Shown here piece by piece: positions 1 to 8,705 of a stretch of DNA of 64,000 nt; position 1 is the stretch's first letter, and each line of letters opens with the position of its first letter. The DNA is taken from contig CAJUIR010000004.1 of assembly GCA_910586655.1 (NCBI GenBank), forward strand, positions 40,782-104,781. Direction: 5' to 3'. Source of the DNA: an uncultured Christensenellaceae bacterium (lineage in GTDB: Bacteria; Bacillota; Clostridia; Christensenellales; Borkfalkiaceae). The translations under genes were made by a program, and so were the position numbers. Below the pieces are notes generated by a model. That model did no database searches. It saw only the letters and a program-made list of their open reading frames with translations, and was not told where the DNA came from.

Positions 1-3
1 CGC

Positions 4-612
4 ATGAAAATAGCAGTCGATATCGACGACACGTTAAATATCGTGGAACGCGCGGAACTTGCGGGCGCGTATATCGCCCGTAAAAATCTGCCGTTCCGAA
101 TCGCGGACAAGTACTCCAACATGTTTGTAAACGTGTACGACTGGGACCTTTCCGACGTGCTTGCATTTATGCGAGACGGGGGCGTGTCCGCGTTTACCGA
201 GGCAAAAGCGCGCACGGGTGCGCGGGAGGCGCTTTCGAGGTGGAAAGAAGCGGGGCATGAAATCATCATTCTCACCGCCCGCCAGAAAGATTGGTTCGGC
301 AATCCCGTCACGGTCAGCCGCGACTGGTTGGAAAAACGGAAAATTCCTTACGACGCGATCGTCGCAGAACGGTGGGATAAAGGGCTGTATTGCAAAGAAC
401 ACGGGATCTCAATATTGATAGACGATAATCCCGATATCCTGCGCGAAGCGGAGACGCTGGGCGTTACGGGTGTACTTGCGGTGGGAAGACATAACATCGC
501 GCGCTTGAGCGAATTTAAATACTACGGAGAAAACTGGCGGCAGATCGAGGCGGCGGTGATGCGCATTGTTGCCGCAAAGGAAACGTTACATCGGGAAACG
601 GAGCAGTCATGA
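4..612 (+). CDS. HAD-superfamily 5'-nucleotidase-like phosphatase
   Basis: A 202-residue protein of the haloacid dehalogenase fold, closest in pattern to cytosolic 5'(3')-deoxyribonucleotidases (NT5C type). Motif I is DIDDTL at residues 6-11, where the first Asp would form the phospho-aspartate. Motif II is the LTAR stretch near residue 90, and motif III is IDDNP near residues 139-143, which would bind magnesium. Such enzymes remove phosphate from nucleotides or related small substrates in the cytoplasm; the exact substrate cannot be read here. The ATG lies three bases from the window edge, so its ribosome binding site is not visible. The stop overlaps the uvrA start as ATGA, which indicates translational coupling. 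Confidence 0.8.
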   Translation: MKIAVDIDDTLNIVERAELAGAYIARKNLPFRIADKYSNMFVNVYDWDLSDVLAFMRDGGVSAFTEAKARTGAREALSRWKEAGHEIIILTARQKDWFGNPVTVSRDWLEKRKIPYDAIVAERWDKGLYCKEHGISILIDDNPDILREAETLGVTGVLAVGRHNIARLSEFKYYGENWRQIEAAVMRIVAAKETLHRETEQS

Positions 613-3422
613 AAGAAGAAATATACGTCAAGGGCGCGAAAGCAAACAACTTGAAAAATATCGACGTACACATTCCGCGGAATTCGCTTACCGTACTTAC
701 GGGGCTATCCGGTTCGGGGAAAAGTACGCTTGCATTCGATACGATTTTTGCCGAGGGGCAGCGGCGTTATATGGAAAGCCTTTCTTCCTATGCGAGGCAG
801 TTTCTGGGGATGATGGAAAAACCCGACGTGGAGAGCATCGAAGGGCTTTCTCCCGCCATTTCCATCGATCAGAAAACCACGTCGCATAATCCGCGTTCCA
901 CAGTCGGCACGGTCACCGAAATTTACGATTATCTCCGTCTGCTTTTTGCGCGCGCGGGGACGCCTCATTGTCCCAAATGCGGCAGGGAGATCCGACGCCA
1001 GACGGTAGACGAGATCGCCGACCGCGTGACGGCGTACCCAGAAGGCAGTAAAATTTTAGTCAACGCCCCCGTTGTCCGCGGCAGAAAAGGCGAGTTTGTC
1101 AAAGAATTGCAGGGATACCGAAAGAGCGGCTACGCGCGTGTTAAGATCGACGGGATCGTATACGATTTACAGGAAGAGATCAAACTCGATAAAAACGTGA
1201 AGCACAACGTCAGCGTCGTCATCGACAGATTGGTAGTGAAAGAGGGTATCTTGAAGCGGTTGACGGAAAGTCTGGAAACGGCGCTGAAACTTGCCGACGG
1301 ATTGGTTCTGATCGATTGCGACGGAGAGGAAGTGATCTATTCATCGCGCTATTCCTGTCCCGATTGCAATATTTCCATAGAAGAAATCGAGCCGCGTCTT
1401 TTTTCGTTCAATACGCCGTGGGGCGCCTGCCCCGAATGTACGGGGCTCGGTTTCCGCCAAATGGTCGATCCCGATCTGATTTGTCCCGATAAAACGAAAA
1501 CGCTGCGCGAAGGCGCGATCCGAATCAGCGGTTGGAATCTCGATTCCTCGTCCGTCACGCAAATGTATTTGGGCGCGCTCTCGCGCCGTTACGGGTTCTC
1601 TCTCGACGTCCCCGTGCAGAATTTGCCCGACGGGGTGTTCGATTTGCTCATGTACGGAAACGGGGACGAAAAAATCGATCTCGAATATCAGACCAAAACC
1701 TTTCACTCCACTTATAAAAGCGCGTGGGAAGGGTTCGCGAATAATTTACAGCGGCGCTATAATCAAACGGCTTCGGCGGGGGTGAAGTGGGATATCGAGC
1801 GATATATGCGCACGTCCGATTGCCCCGCCTGCCGCGGGAAACGGCTCAAAAAAGAGGCGCTTGCGGTTACGGTGGGAGAGAAAAATATCGCCGAAGTTTG
1901 CGCCATGCCCGTAAAAGATCTGAAAACGTTTTTGGGAGAATTGCAACTCACCGCAACGCAGCACGCCATCGCGGACGTGATCCTGAAAGAGATTTCCAGT
2001 CGCATCGACTTTTTGATCGGCGTGGGATTGGACTATTTGACGCTGTCGCGCAGCGCGGCAACGCTCTCGGGCGGCGAAAGCCAACGGATCCGTCTTGCCA
2101 CTCAGATCGGCAGCGCGTTGACCGGCGTCCTGTATATTCTCGACGAGCCGAGCATCGGGCTTCATCAACGCGACAACGAAAGACTGCTTGCTTCGCTCAA
2201 AGGATTGCGCGACTTGGGCAATACGCTTCTTGTGGTCGAACACGACGAAGACACCATGCGCGCGGCGGACTATATCGTAGACGTAGGTCCCGGAGCGGGC
2301 GTACACGGCGGCGAGATCGTCGCCTGCGGAACCGTGGACGAAATCATGAAAGAGCCGCGGTCGATCACGGGCGATTTCCTTGCGGGGCGGAGAAAAATAG
2401 AGATTCCCGAAATTCGGAAACAACCCGACGGACGGTATTTTCGCGTGGAGGACTGCCGTCAGAACAACTTAAAAGGCATCACTGCGGAAATTCCCGTAGG
2501 GCTTATTACGGCGGTCACGGGAGTGAGCGGATCGGGCAAATCTTCGCTTGTCAACGAAATCATTCTGCCGCTTCTGTCCAACCGTTTGGGCGGCGAGCGT
2601 CTGCCGCTCGGCGCAAGCGGCGCTTGTTCAGGAATCGAATACTTCGATAAAGTGATCGCCATCGATCAATCCCCCATCGGCAGAACGCCGCGTTCCAATC
2701 CCGCGACGTACACCGGCGTCTTCACCGCCATCCGCGAGTTATTCGCCGCCACGCCCGACGCGAAAACCATGGGTTACAAGTCGGGGAGATTTTCCTTTAA
2801 CGTTGCCGGCGGCAGATGCGAAAACTGTCAGGGCGACGGAATCATGAAAATTGAAATGCATTTCCTTCCCGACGTGTACGTTCCGTGCGAGGTGTGCGGC
2901 GGGAAACGGTATAACCGCGAGACTCTGGAAGTACGGTATAAGGGCAAGAGTATTTCCGACGTCCTTGAAATGACCGTCGAAGAAGCCTGTGGATTTTTCA
3001 AGCCCGTTCCGTCCATTTATAATAAAATCAGAACGCTGTACGAAGTCGGACTGGGATATATCAAACTCGGGCAAAGTTCCACTACGCTTTCGGGCGGAGA
3101 GGCGCAGCGCGTCAAACTTGCCACCGAACTTGCGCGTCGTTCCACCGGAAAAACGTTTTATATTCTGGATGAGCCGACGACGGGTCTGCACAGTTACGAC
3201 GTGGAAAAACTTGTATCCATTCTGCAACGGCTGAAAGAGGGCGGGAATACCGTGCTTGTGATCGAACACAACTTAGACGTTATCAAAATTGCCGATCATA
3301 TCATCGATCTGGGACCCGAAGGGGGCGAAGGCGGCGGACGCATTTTATGTACGGGAACGCCCGAACAAGTCGCCGAAGCGGAGAACAGCGAAACCGGACG
3401 GTTTTTGAAAAACATCTTATGA
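609..3422 (+). CDS. uvrA: UvrABC excinuclease subunit A (DNA damage recognition ATPase)
   Basis: 937 residues, normal length for UvrA, the dimeric ABC-type ATPase that finds bulky DNA lesions and loads UvrB in nucleotide excision repair. The first P-loop is GLSGSGKST near residue 33, followed by a zinc module with CPKC near 120. A second CxxC module lies near 250-275, with the first LSGGE signature near 488. The second P-loop, GVSGSGKSS, is near 640, with CENC near 737 and a second LSGGEAQ near 829. All expected elements are intact. It overlaps the preceding gene by ATGA and the following gene in the same way, so three genes form one translationally coupled run. uvrB and uvrC are not in the window. 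Confidence 0.98.
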   Translation: MKEEIYVKGAKANNLKNIDVHIPRNSLTVLTGLSGSGKSTLAFDTIFAEGQRRYMESLSSYARQFLGMMEKPDVESIEGLSPAISIDQKTTSHNPRSTVGTVTEIYDYLRLLFARAGTPHCPKCGREIRRQTVDEIADRVTAYPEGSKILVNAPVVRGRKGEFVKELQGYRKSGYARVKIDGIVYDLQEEIKLDKNVKHNVSVVIDRLVVKEGILKRLTESLETALKLADGLVLIDCDGEEVIYSSRYSCPDCNISIEEIEPRLFSFNTPWGACPECTGLGFRQMVDPDLICPDKTKTLREGAIRISGWNLDSSSVTQMYLGALSRRYGFSLDVPVQNLPDGVFDLLMYGNGDEKIDLEYQTKTFHSTYKSAWEGFANNLQRRYNQTASAGVKWDIERYMRTSDCPACRGKRLKKEALAVTVGEKNIAEVCAMPVKDLKTFLGELQLTATQHAIADVILKEISSRIDFLIGVGLDYLTLSRSAATLSGGESQRIRLATQIGSALTGVLYILDEPSIGLHQRDNERLLASLKGLRDLGNTLLVVEHDEDTMRAADYIVDVGPGAGVHGGEIVACGTVDEIMKEPRSITGDFLAGRRKIEIPEIRKQPDGRYFRVEDCRQNNLKGITAEIPVGLITAVTGVSGSGKSSLVNEIILPLLSNRLGGERLPLGASGACSGIEYFDKVIAIDQSPIGRTPRSNPATYTGVFTAIRELFAATPDAKTMGYKSGRFSFNVAGGRCENCQGDGIMKIEMHFLPDVYVPCEVCGGKRYNRETLEVRYKGKSISDVLEMTVEEACGFFKPVPSIYNKIRTLYEVGLGYIKLGQSSTTLSGGEAQRVKLATELARRSTGKTFYILDEPTTGLHSYDVEKLVSILQRLKEGGNTVLVIEHNLDVIKIADHIIDLGPEGGEGGGRILCTGTPEQVAEAENSETGRFLKNIL

Positions 3423-4087
3423 CGGGATGGAAGTGTTTCGAATTTAAAACGCCCAACGTACAAAAACTGCTGCGATTCGGCTTTGTCCCGACAGACGGCG
3501 GATTTGGCTATGCTACGCAAATTCTCGACGGACAGTTTATTTTTAGCATGACCGTTGCGAGAGACGGCGAGTTGCGGACCGATGTGTACGACGAAGCGAC
3601 GGGCGAACCGTATATGCTGTATCAGATTCCTGATGCGCAGGGCGCGTTTGTGGGAAGCGTGCGCGCGGCGGTAGCGGAGATTTTACAAACCGTTGCACAG
3701 CAGTGTTTCGAAACGGAAATTTTTAAAACCGACGGCGCGAAAAATGCAATTTCTTACGTCCGAGAGATATACGGTTGCGAACCCGAATATTTATGGGAGA
3801 AGTTTCCCGCAAACGCCGTCTGGCGGAGACGGGACAACCGAAAATGGTTCGGCGCGATCCTCACCGTGTCGGGACGAAAACTCGGTTTGGATACGGACGA
3901 AATATTGGAAGTGCTTGATCTGAGAATGCCACCGAAAAAGGTCCGAGAAGCGATCGACGGGAAGAAGTTTTTTCCCGCTTACCATATGAACAAACAACAC
4001 TGGGTGACCGTTTTGTTAAGCGACGCAAAAGAGTTCGGAACGGTTGCCGATATGATCGACGAAAGTTATACTTTAGCGAAAAAATGA
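3419..4087 (+). CDS. MmcQ/YjbR family protein
   Basis: 222 residues from the ATG that overlaps the uvrA stop (ATGA). An in-frame ATG at 3347 lies inside uvrA and is not needed. The C-terminal third has the YjbR/MmcQ (DUF419) signature: a basic KKVREAIDGKK stretch, then MNKQHWVTVLL, and a final Asp-Glu-Ser-Tyr helix (DESYTLAKK). That domain has a CyaY-like fold and is often annotated as DNA-binding, but no biochemical role is firmly established. The N-terminal about 100 residues are an additional region that I do not recognise. Coupling to uvrA fits a DNA-related role but does not prove it. Confidence 0.75.
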   Translation: MTGWKCFEFKTPNVQKLLRFGFVPTDGGFGYATQILDGQFIFSMTVARDGELRTDVYDEATGEPYMLYQIPDAQGAFVGSVRAAVAEILQTVAQQCFETEIFKTDGAKNAISYVREIYGCEPEYLWEKFPANAVWRRRDNRKWFGAILTVSGRKLGLDTDEILEVLDLRMPPKKVREAIDGKKFFPAYHMNKQHWVTVLLSDAKEFGTVADMIDESYTLAKK

Positions 4088-4097
4088 GGAGAATGCC

Positions 4098-5279
4098 ATG
4101 CTGAATCAAACCATGCGGAAACTCGGCGAAGAACGGTCCGTCATTCGGGAAATCTTCGAATACGGAAATTTGCGGAAAGCGCAGATCGGCGCGGAGAACG
4201 TATTCGATTTTTCGCTCGGCAATCCCAGCGTACCTGCGCCCGAATGTGTCCAAGATGAAGCCGAGCGCTTGCTGCGCGAAATGCCGCCGCAATTGCTTCA
4301 CGGTTATACTTCCGCGGCAGGCGCGCCCGAAGTCAGGGAAAAAGTTGCCGAGTATATCCGCGCGGCGTTCGGGGTCCCCATGTCCGGATCGCTCGTATAC
4401 ATGACGTGCGGCGCGGCGGCTTCCCTCACGATCACGTTGAATGCGCTTTGCGAATCGGGCGACGAATTTGCGGTGATCACACCCTGTTTCCCCGAGTACA
4501 AAGTGTTTATCGAACGCGCGGGCGGGGCGGTCGTGTATGTGAAAACAGACGCGCGGTTTCATTTGGACGAGGCGGAACTTCGCCGCGCCGTCGGGAATAA
4601 AACCAAAGCCGTCATTCTCAATTCGCCGAACAATCCCACGGGCGCGGTTTACGGCGCGGAGGAGATCCGCATGCTTGCCGCGCTGTTGACGCAAAAGAGC
4701 AATGAGAAAGGCGAACCGATTTATTTGATCGTCGACGAGCCTTACCGCGAATTGGTGTACGGCGAAGACGTGCCTTACGTTATGAAGTACTACGATCACA
4801 CCGTCGTTTGTTATTCCTTTTCCAAATCGCTTAGTTTAGCAGGCGAACGGATCGGCTATATCGCCGTGAACCCTGCCTGCAAGGGCGCGGAAGAATTGTT
4901 TTCCGCCGTGTGCGGCGCGGGCAGAAGTTTGGGGTACGTCTGTGCGCCTTCGCTCTTTCAGCGCGTCTGCGCAGCCTGCCTCGGAAAGTCGTCGGATTTA
5001 AACATGTACTCCGAAAACCGCCGTCTCTTGTACGAATCGCTCTCGGACATGGGATATGAATGCGTGCTGCCCGAGGGCGCGTTTTACCTGTTTATGAAAT
5101 CGCCTGAAACAGACGCGAAGGCGTTTTGCGAACGCGCGAAAAAATACGAATTGCTTTTGGTGCCGTCCGATTCATTCGGAACGGAGGGCTACGTCCGTAT
5201 CTCGTATTGCGTCGAAACGCGCATGATCGAACGCGCTCTGCCTGCGTTTCAAAAGTTGATCAAAGAATATCGGAATTGA
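4098..5279 (+). CDS. Class I/II pyridoxal-phosphate aminotransferase
   Basis: 393 residues, fold type I PLP enzyme of the aspartate aminotransferase superfamily. Visible marks are NSPNNPTG (substrate carboxylate and PLP region), DEPYRE (PLP-pyridine Asp), and SFSKSLSLAGERIGY, in which Lys243 should form the Schiff base. A GAGGAGA ribosome binding site precedes the ATG. It probably transfers the amino group between an amino acid and a 2-oxo acid in the cytoplasm. The sequence alone does not separate aspartate, aromatic or branched-chain substrates. It lies ten bases after the YjbR-like gene and is probably in the same transcript. Confidence 0.9.
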   Translation: MLNQTMRKLGEERSVIREIFEYGNLRKAQIGAENVFDFSLGNPSVPAPECVQDEAERLLREMPPQLLHGYTSAAGAPEVREKVAEYIRAAFGVPMSGSLVYMTCGAAASLTITLNALCESGDEFAVITPCFPEYKVFIERAGGAVVYVKTDARFHLDEAELRRAVGNKTKAVILNSPNNPTGAVYGAEEIRMLAALLTQKSNEKGEPIYLIVDEPYRELVYGEDVPYVMKYYDHTVVCYSFSKSLSLAGERIGYIAVNPACKGAEELFSAVCGAGRSLGYVCAPSLFQRVCAACLGKSSDLNMYSENRRLLYESLSDMGYECVLPEGAFYLFMKSPETDAKAFCERAKKYELLLVPSDSFGTEGYVRISYCVETRMIERALPAFQKLIKEYRN

Positions 5280-5326
5280 AACGTTTATAAAATATTCGAT
5301 GTCATTACAAATGAATGGATAAAAAA

Positions 5327-5356
5327 GAATAGAAATCGAAAAGCCTCCGCATAATG
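5327..5356 (+). promoter_or_regulatory. Candidate sigma-G-type promoter of spoVT
   Basis: GAATA at 5327-5331, an 18-base spacer, and CATAATG at 5350-5356. This fits the forespore sigma-G pattern (GHATR, 18, CATWHTA) with one mismatch in the last base. In Bacillus, spoVT is transcribed by sigma-G. The predicted transcript would start near 5363 and carry only a short leader with the strong CGGAGG ribosome binding site at 5365-5370. Confidence 0.5.
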
Positions 5357-5378
5357 AATATATACGGAGGATTTTTTT

Positions 5379-5924
5379 ATGAAAGCAACGGGAATCGTGA
5401 GAAGGATCGACGAACTCGGCAGAGTGGTAATTCCCAAAGAAATCAGGCGCACGCTTCGCATCCGCGAAGGCGACCCCCTGGAACTGTTTACGGACCGCGA
5501 CGAATTGATGCTGAAAAAGTATTCGCCCATCGCTTCGGTGGAACGGTTTGCGGAGGGGACGGCGAAATCGCTCAACGAACAGAGCGGATGTCTTGCCGTA
5601 ATCTGCGATACCGATTCGGTATTGAGCGCAGCGGGAACGGGCAAAAAATTGCTGATGGGCAAAACGGTATCGGAAAAACTTGCAGAGGTGATGGATTCGC
5701 GCAGAAGTTATCTGGCAAACAAAGCGGAAGGCGGCGAGGTGCTTCCGGTCGTCACCGAACAGGATGCGGAATATACCGCACAGATGATCGTTCCCATTGT
5801 CGCCAACGGCGACTGTCTCGGCGCGGTCATGCTGCTGTCGACGGACGAAGGCGCGGTATTGGAATCGGCTTCGGTGAAACTTGCGCGTCTTACCGCTGAT
5901 ATTATCGCCAATCAGTTTGAGTAA
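5379..5924 (+). CDS. spoVT: Stage V sporulation protein T, AbrB-type regulator
   Basis: 181 residues, the normal SpoVT length. The N-terminal about 50 residues are an AbrB/MazE swapped-hairpin DNA-binding domain with the typical MKATGIVRRIDELGRVVIPK opening. The rest matches the GAF-like sensory domain (VLSAAGTGKKLLMGKTVSEKL and an IVPIVANGDCLGAVML strand). SpoVT acts in the forespore, tuning sigma-G-dependent genes for cortex, coat and germination. A perfect GGAGG lies eight bases before the ATG. The following genes are SpoVB/YabM-like and MazG/YabN-like, the same order as spoVT-yabM-yabN in Bacillus subtilis. This is strong support for the assignment and for an endospore-forming host. Confidence 0.95.
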   Translation: MKATGIVRRIDELGRVVIPKEIRRTLRIREGDPLELFTDRDELMLKKYSPIASVERFAEGTAKSLNEQSGCLAVICDTDSVLSAAGTGKKLLMGKTVSEKLAEVMDSRRSYLANKAEGGEVLPVVTEQDAEYTAQMIVPIVANGDCLGAVMLLSTDEGAVLESASVKLARLTADIIANQFE

Positions 5925-5974
5925 GAAATTACGGCATTTTGTTTTCTCGGAAATCAAAGTGCCGCGGTTACATA

Positions 5975-7441
5975 ATGAAGCACGGTAATTTTTTAAAAAA
6001 CGTGGCGGTAATTTCTCTCGGCGGTCTGATTGCAAAGGGCATCGGCGTACTTTACCGCATTCCGCTCATCGGGATATTAGGCGGCTACGGCATGGGGCTT
6101 TATCAAATGGCGTATCCGCTTTTTTGCGTGGTACTCACGTTTTCTTCCGCGGGGATCCCTTCGGCATTTTCCCGTCTGATCGCGAAGGAGACCGCGCAAG
6201 GAAGACCTTGTTCCGATACGGTGAAAACCGCGCTCAAACTGTTCGCTTTGCTGGGGTTGTGCGGCACACTTTTAATGTGTTTGTCCGCACCTTACATGAG
6301 CAGACTGCAAAACGAACAGAATCTTTTTCCGTGCTATCTGGCTTTGGCGCCTTCCGTATTCTTCGTTGCCATGATCGCGGTGTTCCGCGGCTACTTTCAG
6401 GGAAAAAACAACATGGTGCCTACCGCGCTTTCGGAAATTGTGGAACAGGTGTTCAAAGCGGGTTCGGGACTCTATTTTGCATATCGCTATTCCGACGATC
6501 CCGTGCGCGCCGTCATGTTTTCTTTGCTGGCGGTTACCGTTTCGGAAATCGCGGCGTTTCTGTATCTTCTCTTCCGTTACCGCGGCGAACGCAAAGTCAA
6601 ATCGCTTAGGGTCATGAAAACTTCGGGCGGAGAAATTTTTTCAAACGCATTTCCCGTCATGGCTTCCGCCGCACTGTTGCCGCTTTCGCAGACGGTCGAC
6701 AGTATTCTCATTATCCGTCTGCTTTCGGGTCACACGACGCGGGCGGTCACGTTGTACGGATTATTTTCGGGCGGCGCGATCGGGCTCATCAACATCCCCG
6801 CCGCATTGTGCTACGGACTTGCCGCGGCAAGCGTGCCGGCGGTGTCTGCCTGCTTCGCAAAGGGAAAGGAAGAAGAGGGACGGCTTCGCGCCATGTATTC
6901 TTTGGGGTTCACATTGCTTTTTGCCGTTCCCTGTGCAATTGCACTCTTTTTCCTCGCGGGACCCATTGTCGATCTGGTTTATTCTTCGCTGTCCGCCGAG
7001 GACGCCGCGTTGCTCGTAAGGCTCGTGCGCCTTTCCTCGGTATCGGCGGTGACGCTTGCGGGGGTCGATACGCTCGCCGCCTGTCTTACGGGCATGGGGC
7101 GGGCAAAACGCGCCGCGCTGTCCATGCTCGTCGCAGTTATCGTCAAATTTGCGCTGCAATGGGCATTGGTCGGAAATCCCGCGCTCTCCATCGGCGGCGC
7201 GGCGATCGCGTCGAACGTTTGCTATCTGGTTGCATTTTCTCTCGATTTGTTTTATACTGTGAAGCGAACGAAAAACAAGAAGGGAAGAATGAATTATGAT
7301 CGCGATCGTAAGTTTGGGAACGGAAAGAGGGGATTTGAGTATGCGCGGAGCGGAAGCAATCCGTCGGGCGGACAAAGTCTTGCTGCGAACGGGCTTGCTC
7401 CCGTCTGCCGAAAGCGTGCGCGAAACGGGCGCGGAGTTTGA
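5975..7441 (+). CDS. SpoVB/YabM-type polysaccharide flippase (MOP superfamily)
   Basis: About 488 residues from the ATG at 5975; an upstream in-frame ATG at 5939 lacks a ribosome binding site and would break the family's MKHGNFLKN-type start. Multiple hydrophobic helices span most of the length. The first contains the GGLIAKGIGVLYRIPLIGIL pattern of SpoVB-like lipid-linked glycan exporters. Its position after spoVT matches Bacillus yabM. The expected role is translocation of a lipid-linked precursor across the membrane, probably for spore envelope or wall glycans. The reading frame runs 146 bases into the next gene. Its last about 48 residues are hydrophilic, basic and unlike the family, so they may be a read-through tail. 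Confidence 0.85.
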   Translation: MKHGNFLKNVAVISLGGLIAKGIGVLYRIPLIGILGGYGMGLYQMAYPLFCVVLTFSSAGIPSAFSRLIAKETAQGRPCSDTVKTALKLFALLGLCGTLLMCLSAPYMSRLQNEQNLFPCYLALAPSVFFVAMIAVFRGYFQGKNNMVPTALSEIVEQVFKAGSGLYFAYRYSDDPVRAVMFSLLAVTVSEIAAFLYLLFRYRGERKVKSLRVMKTSGGEIFSNAFPVMASAALLPLSQTVDSILIIRLLSGHTTRAVTLYGLFSGGAIGLINIPAALCYGLAAASVPAVSACFAKGKEEEGRLRAMYSLGFTLLFAVPCAIALFFLAGPIVDLVYSSLSAEDAALLVRLVRLSSVSAVTLAGVDTLAACLTGMGRAKRAALSMLVAVIVKFALQWALVGNPALSIGGAAIASNVCYLVAFSLDLFYTVKRTKNKKGRMNYDRDRKFGNGKRGFEYARSGSNPSGGQSLAANGLAPVCRKRARNGRGV

Positions 7442-8705
7442 AACGCTGGACGCATTATATGAAAAGAGCCGAACATACGAAACGTTTACGCAGAACGCAT
7501 TGAAAGAGATCCGCCGCGCGGCGAAGGGCGCGGAACTTTGTTACTGCGTAGACGGCGGCGTTTCGGAAGACAGGATCGCGAACGCGCTGATCGCGGGCGG
7601 CGGTGAAATCGAAATCATCGAAGGCGCAACCAAAAGCGCGAAAGCCGCGGCGGCGGCGGGGCTTGCGGTTTGTTATCAGGCGGTTTCGGCTTATGAAATT
7701 TCAGAGGCGAAACTTACCCTTCCGCTCGTGGTTTACGATATCGCGAGCCGAGAACTTGCGGGCGACGTCAAATTGAAACTCGCCCAAAAATTCGGCGACG
7801 ATGCGCCCGCCTGTTTTCTTTGCGACAGCACGGTCAAAAAAATTCCGATCTTTGAAGCGGACCGTCAAACTACATATCACGAAGGGACATCGCTGGTTGT
7901 GTACGATCGGCCGCTGCTCGAACGCAAGCGGTTTGACGCGGAAGATTTAATGGAAATTCTCCGCCGTCTGCGCGCGCCCGACGGCTGTCCATGGGACAAA
8001 GTGCAAACGCATCAAAGCATCCGGATCAATGCCATCGAAGAGGCATACGAATTGGTCGACGCCGTGGATTGCGACGATCCCGACAAACTGTGCGAAGAAG
8101 CGGGCGACGTCATAATGCAGGCGGCGTTTCATACCCTGATCGAAGAGGAGCGGGGCAACTTCGATCTGACCGACGTTCTGAGCGGCGTGTGCGAAAAACT
8201 GATCACGCGTCACACGCACTTGTTCGGTAAAGATAAAGACAAAGCGGCGAATGCGGACGGCGCGCTTTCGGTTTGGGATCGGAACAAAATGACCGAGAAG
8301 CATCAGGCAACGTATTCCGATGCGGTAAACGACGTGCCGAAGTGTTTCCCCGCCTTGCTCCGCGCACAGAAAATCGCAAAGCGCGTTCGCAAGGGCGGAT
8401 GGGATTTTCCCCGCGCAGACGAAGAAAACGAAGCGATTGAACGGTTTGAAAACGCAAGAGCACGCGGCGATAAAACGGCGGCGGCATCGGCGTTCGGAGA
8501 GATGTTGATGAACCTTGCGTTTACCGCGTACTCGGCGGGCATCGACGCGGAACAGGCGTTGCTGGACGCGGTGAAACGGGTCGCGTCAATTTACAACGAA
8601 TGGGAAAAGTCGGTGATTGCCGACGGAAAAGACGTGGATATGCTCACGCGGGACGAGCGCGAATATTATTACCGAAAGGCGAAGACCGATGCTGGAAAAA
8701 ATTAA
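7296..8705 (+). CDS. mazG: MazG/YabN-type nucleotide pyrophosphohydrolase with degenerate tetrapyrrole-methylase domain
   Basis: 469 residues in two parts. Residues 1-200 resemble the SAM-dependent tetrapyrrole methylase fold (VSLGTERGDLSMRGAEAIRR start) but look eroded. Residues about 210-460 form the MazG domain, with GCPWD, EEAYEL and the metal-binding EEAGDV, then HLFG and a second KGGWDFP half. MazG enzymes hydrolyse NTPs to NMP and pyrophosphate and clean up aberrant nucleotides. The same two-domain layout is seen in Bacillus YabN, which follows spoVT-yabM as here. A GAAGGGAAGA ribosome binding site precedes the ATG at 7296. The start lies inside the upstream flippase frame, and the end overlaps dus by 17 bases. 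Confidence 0.9.
   Translation: MIAIVSLGTERGDLSMRGAEAIRRADKVLLRTGLLPSAESVRETGAEFETLDALYEKSRTYETFTQNALKEIRRAAKGAELCYCVDGGVSEDRIANALIAGGGEIEIIEGATKSAKAAAAAGLAVCYQAVSAYEISEAKLTLPLVVYDIASRELAGDVKLKLAQKFGDDAPACFLCDSTVKKIPIFEADRQTTYHEGTSLVVYDRPLLERKRFDAEDLMEILRRLRAPDGCPWDKVQTHQSIRINAIEEAYELVDAVDCDDPDKLCEEAGDVIMQAAFHTLIEEERGNFDLTDVLSGVCEKLITRHTHLFGKDKDKAANADGALSVWDRNKMTEKHQATYSDAVNDVPKCFPALLRAQKIAKRVRKGGWDFPRADEENEAIERFENARARGDKTAAASAFGEMLMNLAFTAYSAGIDAEQALLDAVKRVASIYNEWEKSVIADGKDVDMLTRDEREYYYRKAKTDAGKN

Noticed and set aside
5355..5367. TGAATATATACGG before spoVT, identical to the repeat copy at 62400, as a shared regulatory site
   Set aside because: Identical 13-base words are expected by chance many times in 64 kb of both strands, and the context differs.
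5344..5378. Hairpin CCTCCG / CGGAGG followed by TTTTTTT before spoVT, read as a terminator
   Set aside because: The stem is only six pairs with a 15-base loop, and the right arm is the spoVT ribosome binding site. If the sigma-G-type start is right, the left arm is not transcribed.
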